Below, piece after piece: positions 41,496 to 50,675 of a stretch of 64,000 nucleotides of DNA. The notes under the pieces were generated by a model. The model did no database searches. It was given only the letters and a program-made list of their open reading frames with translations, and was not told where the DNA came from. Origin of the DNA: Bacillota bacterium (GTDB taxonomy: Bacteria; Bacillota; Clostridia; Christensenellales; SZUA-584). Numbering within the stretch: the stretch's first letter is position 1; every line of letters begins with the position of its first letter. Made by a program: the position numbers and the translations under genes. The stretch covers positions 61,631 to 125,630 of the forward strand of contig JAEWCC010000057.1 in the NCBI GenBank assembly GCA_023390815.1, given 5' to 3'.

Positions 41496-42434
41496 CTAGG
41501 CTTCGGGCATGTATTTTGAGAGTTCGTCCCATGCGGGCGTTACAATATTCGCGCATTCCTTGAATACACAGAAATCGTCATACAACCGCCGCATTTCGTC
41601 TACGGCGTTCATCGCGTGGTCGCTGGCAGCCAGCCGTCCGATCGGTGTCGCGGCCATCAATTTCAGCATCCAAAAGCACCTGAAACGGTGCCGCCGTACA
41701 AACTCCACGTCTTCGGCGGGCGGCGGAAATCCGCAGGCTTCCAGCATACGATACGCTTCATCCATTGCGTCGATGGCGCGATGGATGACCGCCTTATCAC
41801 GCGCCACGCGCTTCAGGTCGCCGTTTGCCCGGTAACAGACAAAAGCGATGGGAAGTACAAACGCCGCGTGGCTTTTGAGCCAAGCGTCCATATCGCTGCG
41901 CAGCGCCAGTTTGAGCCGTGTGCCCACAAACGCCTGCCTTAACTGCTGCTCACAGGCCGGGTCGCCGTCCAGGCTGCCTGCCGTCAGCTTGCCCCCGCCC
42001 TTGTGGACGCTGATGACGATGCCGTTTTCACGGCGTCCGCCCGTCGTCTGGAACGCAAAGGCTACGCGCTTTGGCACACGGCTGTGCGATTGTATGAATT
42101 GCAGGGTTTCGCACGCGTTTATGTTGTTGCCCACCAGCACGATCAGCGGGTCAGTTTCGTTTTGGCATAGCTGAGGAAGAATTTCGTCCAGTTGACTCCT
42201 CCTCACCACCACGAACACCGCGTCATAGGCGTCGTGTACGCCGTAGGCGTCCGTCAGCCGGACCGTATCACACGTGGTTTTGCGCTGCAGATAATGCCGG
42301 ATGACGAGCCCTGTTTCCCGAAGCTCTTCCAGCCGCCTTCCGCGTGCCAGCACCGTAACCTCGTGGCCGCCGCGCTTGAGAACGTGTGCGAGATAGCTCC
42401 CAAGTACGCCCGCGCCATAAACCAGAATGTTCAT
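41496..42434 (-). CDS. Ketopantoate reductase family (PanE/ApbA-like) protein
   Basis: 312 residues. Rossmann start MNILVYGAGVLGSYLAHVLKRGGHEVTVLARG binds NADP; NNINACETL and the Lys in WLKSHAAFVLP correspond to PanE positions. The C-terminal half is divergent, and panB/panC are not nearby, so another 2-oxoacid may be the substrate. Follows galT after 49 bases, perhaps in one transcript with galKT. Confidence 0.75.
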   Translation of the reverse strand: MNILVYGAGVLGSYLAHVLKRGGHEVTVLARGRRLEELRETGLVIRHYLQRKTTCDTVRLTDAYGVHDAYDAVFVVVRRSQLDEILPQLCQNETDPLIVLVGNNINACETLQFIQSHSRVPKRVAFAFQTTGGRRENGIVISVHKGGGKLTAGSLDGDPACEQQLRQAFVGTRLKLALRSDMDAWLKSHAAFVLPIAFVCYRANGDLKRVARDKAVIHRAIDAMDEAYRMLEACGFPPPAEDVEFVRRHRFRCFWMLKLMAATPIGRLAASDHAMNAVDEMRRLYDDFCVFKECANIVTPAWDELSKYMPEA

Positions 42435-42483
42435 TAAATTACCCCCTGATTCCGTTGTTATGTCAGGCGGTCATCGTATCCGT

Positions 42484-43455
42484 TCAGCGCTGCTTATACC
42501 GCCTGTATGCATCCCGCAGTTCCTGCGCTTTTTCCTCCGGGCAGGTGGGATTGCAGTGCGCCCACGCCCCCGTTTCGCTGGATGCGTTGAATTTCAGTTG
42601 GTCTCGCGAACGCATCGGCGGAAAGAACTCGATGTGGAAATGCCAGATATCCTGCATTTTCCCCATATTGACCGGTGCATTGTGCATGCACATCATATAC
42701 GGAAACAGCGTGTCAAAAAGCGTGTCATACATTCCGGAAACATCCCGGACCGTAAGCCCCAGCGCCGTTAATTCCTCATCGGTCATCTCATCGATGGAGG
42801 GCACATGACGCTTCGAAAACACATAGACGCCATAAGGGTACTCGGTGAAGAATGGCAGCACGACGGAAAAATGCTCGTTCTCGAAGATGACGCGCTTGTC
42901 GGCGCGCTGCTCCGCGTCAAGCAGCCTGCAATAGAGGCACGTATAATTCTGCCGGAAATGTTCTGAAGCCGATTTGAGCTCCAGCTCCAGCTTTTTGGGC
43001 AGCACGCTGTAGCCGTATATCTGCCCATGCGGATGCGGCATCGTCACGCCTACCGCTTCCCCGCGGTTTTCAAATATCATAACGTACTTGATTTGTTTAT
43101 CCTTTTTGAAATCCACGAAAGCTTCCCGCCAGACGTGCGCCAAAGCCTCCATATTCGCGTCGGACAGCTCGCATAGCCGCTTCTCATGCTCCGACGAATA
43201 GAGTATCACCTCGCAGCGTCCGTAAGCGGGCATCGTTTTAAAAAAACTCGTGGCGACGTCATCCACGGGCGGCGGCGTCTGCGAAAGCGCCGGGAAGTCG
43301 TTGGGATAGCGAAGCACCGTATAGCCTTCGTCGGGCACCTTCCCTGAACCGGGGCAGAACGGGCACCAGTCTTTGGGCATGGCAGGCCGTGCCTGCCGGT
43401 GCGAAGCGATGATGACCCAGTCGTCGATGAGCGGATGATAGCGCAGCTCAGCCAT
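42484..43455 (-). CDS. galT: Galactose-1-phosphate uridylyltransferase (class I)
   Basis: 323 residues. Exchanges UMP between UDP-glucose and galactose-1-phosphate. Active site HPHGQ in MPHPHGQIYGY (nucleophilic second His), zinc-type CPFC near residue 31, and HFHIEFFPP. Class I enzymes are less common than the long class II form in Firmicutes. Its start overlaps galK by eight bases. Confidence 0.95.
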   Translation of the reverse strand: MAELRYHPLIDDWVIIASHRQARPAMPKDWCPFCPGSGKVPDEGYTVLRYPNDFPALSQTPPPVDDVATSFFKTMPAYGRCEVILYSSEHEKRLCELSDANMEALAHVWREAFVDFKKDKQIKYVMIFENRGEAVGVTMPHPHGQIYGYSVLPKKLELELKSASEHFRQNYTCLYCRLLDAEQRADKRVIFENEHFSVVLPFFTEYPYGVYVFSKRHVPSIDEMTDEELTALGLTVRDVSGMYDTLFDTLFPYMMCMHNAPVNMGKMQDIWHFHIEFFPPMRSRDQLKFNASSETGAWAHCNPTCPEEKAQELRDAYRRYKQR

Positions 43456-44695
43456 TCAGGATCACCCCTTCCACAGCGGTCAGGCCGGAAGAGCGGAAGG
43501 ACAACACATAGCAGCAGCCGCTGCCGAAAACAGCCTCCATCGCATTGCGGTACGTTTCCACCATATCCGTTGGCACATAGGCTTGTATGGTGCCCGCAAA
43601 GCCGCCGCCATGCACCCGCCATGCGCCGCGGCCTTCCAACAGGCGCTCGCTGAGTGCCAGGCCGATACCCACAGGCTGCGACTCCGGGGTCGCGGAAACG
43701 GACACGTTCTGCAGGTATTCAAAGGAGGAACGCCCGCTTTCGTTCACCACGCGCAGGAATTCGGCAAAGTCGCCCTTTCGCAGCGCCGCAGCCATTTCCT
43801 GCGGGCGTCGGTTCTCGCGGAAGAAATGCAGCGCGCGCAGCACAGCCCGGTCGCCGCAGGCAGCCCGAAGCTCCGGCAGGCGTGAAACTACTTCCTGCTC
43901 GTCACAGAAGCGCAGCCACCGCTGGCCAAAATTCTGTGCGATCGTCCCCATCTCACCCGGAATTGCCGCGTACTCGCCGGTCAGATTGTCGTGGCTGCCT
44001 CCGGTATTCGTGATGCACAGCGCAAAGCCATGCGCGGACAGTCCAAAGTCAATGCTTTCATAAACGGGCGCCGTCGTATCCTTAAAATCGATATACGACA
44101 CGCCGCCCAACGCACAGGCCATCTGATCCTGCAGTCCGCACGGTTTGCCGAAAAATTCGTTTTCAGCAAACTGTCCGATCTTTGCGATCTCTGCAGCGGG
44201 CACGCTGCCACCGTTATACAGATGGCTCATGATCGCACCGATCAGCACTTCAAAGGAGGCTGAGGAAGAGAGCCCGGAACCTGGCAACACGTCCGATGTG
44301 ACGTAAGCCTTGAATCCGCCCGTATTATAGCCGCGGCTGCTAAACGCCGCTGCCACGCCGCGCACGATCGCAGCCGAATTCCCCGCTTCATCCGCAACCG
44401 GCAAAAGCCTCTCCAGATCGACCAAAAACGGCGCATAACCCTCCGAACAAATTTCGATTACCGGATCGCTCTGCCTGCACACCGCGGCGATTGTATCCAG
44501 ATCGACCGCGGCGGTCAGAACAATGCCGTGCTGGTGGTCAGTATGGTTTCCGCCCAGTTCGCTGCGCCCCGGCGCCGATACAAAGATATCGGGCCGCCCG
44601 CCATAGAGCGCGGCAAAGCGCCCGCAGGCCTCTTTATAGCGCTGTTGCTGGCAGGCAGCTTTGCTGCCATAAAGCATGTCCAAATTGATAACCAT
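43448..44695 (-). CDS. galK: Galactokinase
   Basis: 415 residues from the ATG at 44695, preceded by AAGGGG; an upstream in-frame ATG lacks any site. GHMP kinase: APGRSELGGNHTDHQHG is the substrate signature with Ser-Glu in place of the common Asn-Leu, and GSGLSSSASFEVLIG is the ATP loop. First step of the Leloir pathway; galT follows in the same operon. No galE or mutarotase in the window. Confidence 0.93.
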   Translation of the reverse strand: MVINLDMLYGSKAACQQQRYKEACGRFAALYGGRPDIFVSAPGRSELGGNHTDHQHGIVLTAAVDLDTIAAVCRQSDPVIEICSEGYAPFLVDLERLLPVADEAGNSAAIVRGVAAAFSSRGYNTGGFKAYVTSDVLPGSGLSSSASFEVLIGAIMSHLYNGGSVPAAEIAKIGQFAENEFFGKPCGLQDQMACALGGVSYIDFKDTTAPVYESIDFGLSAHGFALCITNTGGSHDNLTGEYAAIPGEMGTIAQNFGQRWLRFCDEQEVVSRLPELRAACGDRAVLRALHFFRENRRPQEMAAALRKGDFAEFLRVVNESGRSSFEYLQNVSVSATPESQPVGIGLALSERLLEGRGAWRVHGGGFAGTIQAYVPTDMVETYRNAMEAVFGSGCCYVLSFRSSGLTAVEGVILNG

Positions 44696-44854
44696 AACCG
44701 GAGTTCCCCTTCGCCCCATACTCATGCAATCCGGTCTCTCGTTGCGCCGGATTTACGTGGGAGATTTTTGTTTATTATAACACGGCAATGGAATAAAAGG
44801 ATACCATAAATGAAGCTGCAAAACGTGCGCAGGCATTGCGCTTATTGCGCAAAA

Positions 44855-44886
44855 TTTAGCCGGGGCAGACTCGTGCCCCGGCTAAA
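44855..44886 (-). terminator. Terminator of the P-loop ATPase gene
   Basis: Perfect 13-base stem (44855-44867 with 44874-44886), six-base loop; the minus strand continues with TTTT. Confidence 0.8.
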
Positions 44887-44906
44887 GCGCTTTAACGATT
44901 CGGGTA

Positions 44907-45983
44907 TTATGGTATCAATGCAAGTATGGCTTTAATGATTTGTTCGCGTTTGCGGTCTACCGCCTGAAAATCCATATACGGAATGTAATACTTTTCTATT
45001 TCATCGTGCGTCACCTTGGCGCGATTCAAAGTAAACAGCGCTTCTCGCAGCATCACGTCGAACTCGCGCTCATCGAACTCGGCTGCAGGCGCTTGATCGG
45101 CGTATTGGGCCAAGTCGATCACCGTCTGCGCGGTTACGGACACGTTGATGTACCGGTTGCTTGAAACGATTGCGAGACCAATCGCGGGGATAATCAGATG
45201 ATCGATCCTCTTCTCCGGGTCCATGGGACAATAGTATTGCTCAACATCCAGTCCGTATGCCATAGCCTTTTCGGATATGTGGGCTAACAGCTGCGTTACG
45301 CCGGCACCCCAGCGGCTCTCCACCGTATATACCGTATAATCGCCGCGGATCAGCGTATCGACGTGACTGACCACACCGAGCGGTGTGAACGCGCTCGCAA
45401 ACATCTTTCGGACTTTGCCCGGCTTTGTTCCTGATATAAAGCCGGGGATATGCGCTTTTACGATTCTGTCCGCCTCCGCGTAAACGCCCGCCGGTATGCT
45501 TTCCGTCATATAAAGCGCCAGCGCATCGTCCATCAGGCATTTAGCGGCTGCCAGATAGCGGTATGCCCTCCGGAAAAGCTGTCCCACCTGTTCGCCTACG
45601 GCAATGATTTGCGATTTATGCTGCTTGATTCCGGCCAAATCCCAGTGTTCGCCAAGGTTAACAATCTCATCGACTGCGCCCGGGTTTATCGGATCAATGA
45701 TATGCGGCGCGGTGCCATCGATGAGCGCCACGCGCAGCGCCGGAATCACGATCCCATCCAGCGATTCCGGATCGGACGAGCAGTGCAGGTATTCGATGGA
45801 ATAGCCTTCGTCCGCCATCCGGTCCGCGATGCGCTGCATGAACGTGGACTTGCCCACGCCCGGCCCGCCTTTCAGGCAGAATATGTGGTTGGCTTCCCGC
45901 TGCGGCAGGACGTGTGCGTAATAAGAGAAAAAACCCATGCTCGTGTTATTCCCGGGAAACAGGTGTCTGTGTTTAATTACCAT
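44907..45983 (-). CDS. P-loop ATPase of the PRK06851-like family
   Basis: 358 residues from the ATG at 45983 with GGGGTGAG before it. Walker A is KGGPGVGKSTFMQRIA; further on come EYLHCSSDPESLDGIVIPAL and, in a second half with a similar layout, EQYYCPMDPEKRIDHLIIPAIGLAIVSS, so the protein seems to be two related halves of which only the first keeps a full P-loop. This family occurs in spore-forming Firmicutes; function is not established. Single gene. Confidence 0.75.
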   Translation of the reverse strand: MVIKHRHLFPGNNTSMGFFSYYAHVLPQREANHIFCLKGGPGVGKSTFMQRIADRMADEGYSIEYLHCSSDPESLDGIVIPALRVALIDGTAPHIIDPINPGAVDEIVNLGEHWDLAGIKQHKSQIIAVGEQVGQLFRRAYRYLAAAKCLMDDALALYMTESIPAGVYAEADRIVKAHIPGFISGTKPGKVRKMFASAFTPLGVVSHVDTLIRGDYTVYTVESRWGAGVTQLLAHISEKAMAYGLDVEQYYCPMDPEKRIDHLIIPAIGLAIVSSNRYINVSVTAQTVIDLAQYADQAPAAEFDEREFDVMLREALFTLNRAKVTHDEIEKYYIPYMDFQAVDRKREQIIKAILALIP

Positions 45984-46063
45984 AAACTCACCCCGCAATG
46001 CGTTCTCTCCCTATTTTTATGACAGGCCAGCCACCCGCATACATACGAATCCGGGTTATATCG

Positions 46064-46093
46064 TTGCGCAGGGCAAATATGGGATGCTATAAT
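46064..46093 (+). promoter_or_regulatory. Promoter of the rubrerythrin gene
   Basis: TTGCGC (46064-46069), 18-base spacer, TATAAT (46088-46093), about 68 bases before the ATG. Confidence 0.55.
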
Positions 46094-46160
46094 GACATAA
46101 CAATTTTAATATTTCTTAAAACAGGCAAAAATTACTCTAAAATGACCGAAGGAGAAAATT

Positions 46161-46655
46161 ATGAGCAAAGACAAAACGATGGATCACCTGATGGAAGCTT
46201 TTGCGGGTGAGTCCCAGGCAAACCGCAAATATACGGCTTACGCCAAGCAGGCGGAAGCGGAAGGCAAACTCAACGCCGCGAGGCTTTTTCGCGCCGCAGC
46301 CGATGCCGAAACCATTCATGCGCTTAAAGAATTCGAGGTGGCGGGGCGGATTGGCAATACCACGGATAATTTAAAAGATGCCATCGAAGGCGAAACACAC
46401 GAGTATAAGTCGATGTATCCCGAGTTCGTCAAGACCGCCGAGGCGGAGGGAAACCGCGCTGCCCAGCGCATCTTCACCTTTGCGAAGAAAGCGGAGGAAG
46501 TCCATGCTAAGCTTTATAGCAAGGTGCTTAAAAACCTGAACGACGAGGCTGAGGTCTCCTATTATCTTTGTCCTGTGTGCGGCAATATCGAAACGCAAGT
46601 GCCCGACGCATGCCCCATCTGCGGTGCGCCCGGCAGCAAATTTATAAAGTATTAA
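46161..46655 (+). CDS. rbr: Rubrerythrin
   Basis: 164 residues. Di-iron peroxidase of anaerobes. The N-terminal ferritin-like domain supplies the iron ligands (AFAGESQANRKYTAYA, DAETIHALKE, EGETHEYKSMYPEF, AEEVHAKLY) and the C-terminal rubredoxin-like domain has CPVCGN and CPICGAP. Supports an anaerobic lifestyle. GGAG before the ATG; single gene with its own promoter and terminator. Confidence 0.95.
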   Translation: MSKDKTMDHLMEAFAGESQANRKYTAYAKQAEAEGKLNAARLFRAAADAETIHALKEFEVAGRIGNTTDNLKDAIEGETHEYKSMYPEFVKTAEAEGNRAAQRIFTFAKKAEEVHAKLYSKVLKNLNDEAEVSYYLCPVCGNIETQVPDACPICGAPGSKFIKY

Positions 46656-46661
46656 ATAGTA

Positions 46662-46696
46662 AAAGCGGGCGGCATAGTTGCCGCTCGCTTTCGTTT
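46662..46696 (+). terminator. Terminator of rubrerythrin
   Basis: Stem AAGCGGGCGGCA/TGCCGCTCGCTT with one mismatch, then TTCGTTTT. Confidence 0.8.
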
Positions 46697-46721
46697 TCCT
46701 CCGTTGGACCCATTCCACCGG

Positions 46722-47084
46722 TTACGAATTGAACTCGCTTTTTGTCTGCTGCACTTCATTGTCGTCGGCCATTGTTGCCGGCTGGTAGTAGCCTTTGCTC
46801 TGCGCAATCTTGAAGAGCTCATATTGTGAGGTTTCACAGTTATTGCGAATCTGCTGGATTGCCTGTCGTAAATTCGGATTCGCACACTCCGAAATCACGT
46901 TTGCATACGTCGTCAGGCTGCTCTTGACATTCGAGAGCGCGTCGTTGACCATCGCTTTCTCCTGCAATCCGCCGCCCGCCATTCCAGCCGACTGGGTGTT
47001 ATCCATCATACCGCTCTCCATACGCGTGTTTTGCATGAATCCGCTCTTTGCGGAATAGCCGCCCTGTTGGTTTTTACTCTGCAT
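46722..47084 (-). CDS. CotF-like spore coat protein
   Basis: 120 residues. A Gln/Gly/Met-rich N-terminal tail is followed by the coat F domain (LQEKAMVNDALSNVKSSLTTYANVISECANPNLRQAIQQIRNNCETSQYELFKIAQSKGYYQPA). Such proteins are found on or in spores. AGGAGG precedes the ATG. It lies 10 bases after a smaller relative. Indicates the host can form spores or descends from a spore former. Confidence 0.88.
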   Translation of the reverse strand: MQSKNQQGGYSAKSGFMQNTRMESGMMDNTQSAGMAGGGLQEKAMVNDALSNVKSSLTTYANVISECANPNLRQAIQQIRNNCETSQYELFKIAQSKGYYQPATMADDNEVQQTKSEFNS

Positions 47085-47094
47085 AATCTGCCTC

Positions 47095-47280
47095 CTAACC
47101 TAAAAATGACAGCAGCTGCTGTTTCGTTTTTTGCGCATCCTGCGCAGATTTTTCAAAATACGACCTCACCTGAGGATCGTTGCACTGCTGCGCATAGGTC
47201 TGCATCTTCTGATAAGCAGTTTCATGCGCGCCAATCAAATGGCGTAAATTCTGCAGTTCGAGCTTGTTCAATTGTGACAT
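47095..47280 (-). CDS. Small CotF-like helical protein
   Basis: 61 residues, two helices (LNKLELQNLRHLIGAHETAYQKMQTYAQQCNDPQVRSYFEKSAQDAQ...). It looks like half of the coat F four-helix fold and forms an operon with the coat F gene. AAGGAGC precedes the ATG. A hairpin (47315-47334) lies just upstream. Confidence 0.75.
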   Translation of the reverse strand: MSQLNKLELQNLRHLIGAHETAYQKMQTYAQQCNDPQVRSYFEKSAQDAQKTKQQLLSFLG

Positions 47281-47314
47281 TTTCTAGCTCCTTTCATTTA
47301 TTTCTCACTGCTTA

Positions 47315-47334
47315 GTATCTTTGAAAAAAGATAC
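47315..47334. repeat. Inverted repeat before the coat protein genes
   Basis: Perfect arms GTATCTTT/AAAGATAC with a four-base loop, 35 bases before the small coat gene. Could be an operator for a sporulation regulator or an RNA hairpin; the sigma factor could not be assigned. Confidence 0.55.
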
Positions 47335-47390
47335 CGATATACGAGGAAAAGCTGTGAAATTCATGAAGGTTGCCATTTTGAAACAATAAC

Positions 47391-47421
47391 AAAAAACCGC
47401 TGAACGATGTCAGCGGTTTTG
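47391..47421 (-). terminator. Terminator of the LCP gene
   Basis: Minus-strand stem ACCGCTG/CAGCGGT (arms 47396-47402 and 47411-47417) followed by six T residues. Confidence 0.88.
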
Positions 47422-47431
47422 TTGAATTAAT

Positions 47432-49213
47432 TTAATTAAAATCTACGTTCACTTCGTTTACTTTCGGATCGGTTTCATAGTTGAGCCTCCAATTACTGGC
47501 AGTCGGCACTTTGATTCCAAACATGCCGCACAGCTTGGGAATATCCGTATCCTTAAACTGCTTCTCCAATGCCAGCAGCTCTTCTCCGGATTCGTAGCTT
47601 TCGTAGCCAACCAACGCGTCGTATTCGCTCATGACCTGATTGTACAAAGCAATTACATCCGGTCCATACTGCTGCCAGCCGCCCGGCGGAGGCGTCACCG
47701 TAGGCGCAGCAGTTGCCGTGGGCGTGGGAGTCGTGCTTTCGGTGGGCACCGTCGATTCACCCGGTGTCGGCGAGGGCGAGGGCGTCGGCGAGGGCGTCTG
47801 TGTCGGCTTCACGGGCTTCAGTGCATCCGCATCCAGCAGCGCCTTCACCTGATCCAATATCGGCTTCGCGACCTCGGTATAATGCGGGGCCTGCATCTGC
47901 CCCCACAGCAGCTGCGCGGCGGGCAACATATAGCTCGTGCGCTTGGGCACGTCCATGCCATAGACTTCCTTGATGATCTTCAGGCGGTTCGTCTGGTCCG
48001 TGATGACAAAGTTCCAGTTGAATATATTCCGGCTTCCGCCGCCCATGGAATACATCTGAATATCTTCCGTGTCCACATTCGTTAAGGCATAATAGGCAAG
48101 CGCGGCAATCTGATTAAACGACAGATTATATTCCAGATTTCCGTCAAACGCGGTAATCAGGTCGGGTATGCCGGCAAGCAGCCCGTTGCCCTTGATCTTT
48201 TCAAATATTGCAATCAGCATCTTTTTCTGTCGGTTTACGCGATTCGAGTCAGACGCCTGGTTCTTTTCGACGATGTGCTCCGCTTTGCGGACACGCAGGT
48301 AATCGAGTACCGCCTGGCCGTCCATGTGCTGAAAGCCCTTCGTATACTTGCGCCCCATGTTGTCGAAGGAGATATCCAGATCGTAATCGACTCCGCCGAT
48401 CGCATCGACCAGCCCCTTGACGGCGTTCATATCGACCGCAAAATAACCGTCAAGCTTCACGACATTGCCGAGCATCCACTCCGCAGATTCGCATACCTTT
48501 TGGAATCCGCTGTCGCCCCAGCCGCCGCCGCAGTTGATGGACGCGTTGAGCTTGTATATGCCGTCCACACCGGGAACTTGCGCATAAGTATCGCGCGGCA
48601 GCGATATCATGCTGACCTTGTTGGTCTCTTTGTTGATGCTGAGTACGATCATCACATCCGCATGGAAGTCTTTTTTGCCGTTCCAGGTATCACGCTCAAC
48701 GGAATGATCCACGCCGATCAATAAAATATTGACGAACTTCTGCGCCAGCATTGCCTGGTCTGACTGAGACAGCAGTACCGCTTCCGGATCAGGCGTCGGG
48801 GATGGCGTCGGTTCGCCAGGCTGTCCGCTCGTCTCGGAGCTCGGCTGCGTTTCAGTCACCTGAGGCGGCGTGGGCTCCGGGTTAAACTGCGCAAGCGGAT
48901 CGGACGTAATGATCAGCGCCCATACACCCAGAAATATCAGCGCCGCGGCGACAACGCCGATGCAGGAAAATACGATCGCTTTCTTGCGAACGCTCCAGCG
49001 CTTTTTCGATTTTGGGAATTTGTTTTTCACAAGCATAACCTTTTTCGATTTAATCTCGTAATCGTCGATTTCCAACGAATCCGCACTTTTCTGCGCACCG
49101 GGTGCGGTTTTAGGCGGCGTTACACGCTCGGATCCGCCATATTCCGTGTCAGCGTCCCGATCGTCTAGTAAGTTGTTCCTATCGTCGCGATTCCCGCCAG
49201 ACCACTTTTTCAT
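47432..49213 (-). CDS. LytR-CpsA-Psr (LCP) family wall polymer ligase
   Basis: 593 residues from the ATG at 49213, with GGAG six bases before it. A long cytoplasmic N-terminus and one membrane segment (about 72-96) precede the LCP domain: NILLIGVDHS, RDTWNGKKDFHADVMIVLSINKETNKVSMISLPRDTYAQVPG, KLNASINCGGGWGDSG, GLVDAIGGVDYDL, RVRKAEHIVEKNQASDSNRVNRQKKML. These enzymes attach teichoic acids or other polymers to peptidoglycan. A Pro/Thr/Ser linker and an extra C-terminal domain follow. Works in the same pathway as the TagO-like enzyme. Confidence 0.92.
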   Translation of the reverse strand: MKKWSGGNRDDRNNLLDDRDADTEYGGSERVTPPKTAPGAQKSADSLEIDDYEIKSKKVMLVKNKFPKSKKRWSVRKKAIVFSCIGVVAAALIFLGVWALIITSDPLAQFNPEPTPPQVTETQPSSETSGQPGEPTPSPTPDPEAVLLSQSDQAMLAQKFVNILLIGVDHSVERDTWNGKKDFHADVMIVLSINKETNKVSMISLPRDTYAQVPGVDGIYKLNASINCGGGWGDSGFQKVCESAEWMLGNVVKLDGYFAVDMNAVKGLVDAIGGVDYDLDISFDNMGRKYTKGFQHMDGQAVLDYLRVRKAEHIVEKNQASDSNRVNRQKKMLIAIFEKIKGNGLLAGIPDLITAFDGNLEYNLSFNQIAALAYYALTNVDTEDIQMYSMGGGSRNIFNWNFVITDQTNRLKIIKEVYGMDVPKRTSYMLPAAQLLWGQMQAPHYTEVAKPILDQVKALLDADALKPVKPTQTPSPTPSPSPTPGESTVPTESTTPTPTATAAPTVTPPPGGWQQYGPDVIALYNQVMSEYDALVGYESYESGEELLALEKQFKDTDIPKLCGMFGIKVPTASNWRLNYETDPKVNEVNVDFN

Positions 49214-49524
49214 ACCATTCTCCATTTATTTGATCTCAAAAATATAAGGCCAAGCTTCCTTAGCCCTGTACGCGTTATTCATATGCCTGATAGCATTCAC
49301 AATACAGAAACTAGCATAATTAAGCCGTATTTTCAAGTATATCAGCCCAAATGTTACAATTCCGACATACAAACAACATATATCGGCAATGTACCATGAT
49401 GCTGGGCGAAATACACACACATCATTTTTTTCATACCGTTTAGACGGTGTTATGATATGAAATGTTCCGTCGAAATGATATAATTTATGTTGATTTTAAT
49501 AATGTTTTAGTTAACAGGGGCTTT
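49214..49524. promoter_or_regulatory. Divergent intergenic region with a palindrome and extended -10
   Basis: 311 bases between the LCP gene and the racemase gene, AT-rich, with no gene. A palindrome ACCGT/ACGGT (49435-49448) lies just before TGTTATGAT, an extended -10 box (TATGAT at 49451-49456), a likely promoter for the racemase. A second TATAAT occurs at 49479-49484. No clear minus-strand promoter for the LCP gene was found. Confidence 0.45.
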
Positions 49525-50226
49525 ATGAATAAAAAGATCGGTATATTGGCTGGTATGGGGCCGAGATCCACCGCCCCGTTTATCGACATGATCATCCAGG
49601 AATGTGCATTTCAATATGGCGCAAAGTTCGACATGGATTTCCCCGCGATGCTGATCTACTCCCTGCCCACCCCGTTTTATCCGGACAGGCCGATCGATCA
49701 TGAGAAGCTGAGCACAGCAATACTCGCGGGGCTCAAAGAACTCGCGGGCTATAACGTGGATTTCATCGCCATGCCCTGCAATATCGCACACCTTTATTAC
49801 AACAAAATGAAAGATGCGGTAAGCGTTCCCTTACTAAACATCTTGGACGAGACGGTCGCGCGCATCCCGCAGGAAAGCCGATCTGTGGCGTTGTTTACAG
49901 CCCGGGGCACCGCCGAGTCCGGCCTTTATCAGCAGGGCGTCATTGCGAGCGGCAGGACGGCGGTATTGAAGCCCGAGTGGCAGAGCGCCCTCGATGCGCT
50001 GATCATGGCGGTCAAGAAGGATGGCCCAAATGATGCAAACGCGCAAACCATGGCCGAACTGTTGGCGGATGCAGGGCGGTGTTCGGACTGTGTTATCATC
50101 GGCTGCACTGATCTTACACTCATGATAGCCGGGATAGGTATGGATAGCCGGGTGCTGGATTCCGCGCGCTGTCTGGCCAGCGCAACGGTCGCCCGCTATG
50201 TTGATTTGAGGTCAAGTGAATCCTGA
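49525..50226 (+). CDS. Aspartate/glutamate racemase family protein (two catalytic cysteines)
   Basis: 233 residues from the ATG at 49525, with AGGGG before it. KKIGILAGMGPRSTAPFIDMII is the family start. Both catalytic Cys are present: IAMPCNIAHLYY and VIIGCTDLTLM. Probably an amino acid racemase, perhaps aspartate. Followed after 19 bases by an ArsC-like gene, likely one operon. Confidence 0.9.
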   Translation: MNKKIGILAGMGPRSTAPFIDMIIQECAFQYGAKFDMDFPAMLIYSLPTPFYPDRPIDHEKLSTAILAGLKELAGYNVDFIAMPCNIAHLYYNKMKDAVSVPLLNILDETVARIPQESRSVALFTARGTAESGLYQQGVIASGRTAVLKPEWQSALDALIMAVKKDGPNDANAQTMAELLADAGRCSDCVIIGCTDLTLMIAGIGMDSRVLDSARCLASATVARYVDLRSSES

Positions 50227-50245
50227 GTACCCAAGGAGGAATCCC

Positions 50246-50599
50246 ATGAACCTGTTTATCTGTTATCCCCGCTGCACCACCTGCCGGAAAGCGCAGCATT
50301 GGCTGGACGCCCATGGTATCGGCTACACGTTCCGCGATATCCGGCAGGAACGTCCGAGTAAAACGGAACTGCGCGAATGGGCAGCGCGGAGCGGCTTGCC
50401 GCTGAAACGGTTCTTCAATACGAGCGGCCAAACGTACCGTACGCTGGGCCTTGCCGTGAAGCTGGCTGCAACAAACGAAGACGGGCAGTTTTCCCTGCTC
50501 GCGTCCGATGGCATGCTCGTCAAGCGGCCGCTGCTGATTACCGAGCACGCCGTGCTTGTGGGCTTTGACGAAACCGTATGGGCTGCCGCGCTGTTGTAG
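50246..50599 (+). CDS. ArsC/Spx-family thioredoxin-fold protein
   Basis: 117 residues from the ATG at 50246 after AAGGAGG. YPRCTTCRKAQHWLDAHGIGYTFRDIRQERPSKTELREWAARSGLPLKRFFNTSGQTYR is the ArsC family pattern with a CxxC (C9, C12), as in Spx, MgsR and YffB-type proteins. True arsenate reductases have a different Cys set, and no ars genes are near, so arsenate reduction is doubtful. Redox role inferred. Confidence 0.87.
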   Translation: MNLFICYPRCTTCRKAQHWLDAHGIGYTFRDIRQERPSKTELREWAARSGLPLKRFFNTSGQTYRTLGLAVKLAATNEDGQFSLLASDGMLVKRPLLITEHAVLVGFDETVWAAALL

Positions 50600-50627
50600 C
50601 GATATTTTTCATTTCTGCATGATACAC

Positions 50628-50655
50628 AAAAGCGGCGAATTCACGCCGCTTTTTT
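50628..50655. terminator. Bidirectional terminator between convergent genes
   Basis: Stem AGCGGCG/CGCCGCT (50631-50637 with 50644-50650) with A residues before and T residues after, so it works on both strands. Confidence 0.88.
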
Positions 50656-50675
50656 AGAAAACATATCCGTGCAGA

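Noticed and set aside
50246..50599. Arsenate reductase
   Set aside because: Thioredoxin-fold ArsC family is clear, but the Cys set and lack of ars genes do not support arsenate reduction.
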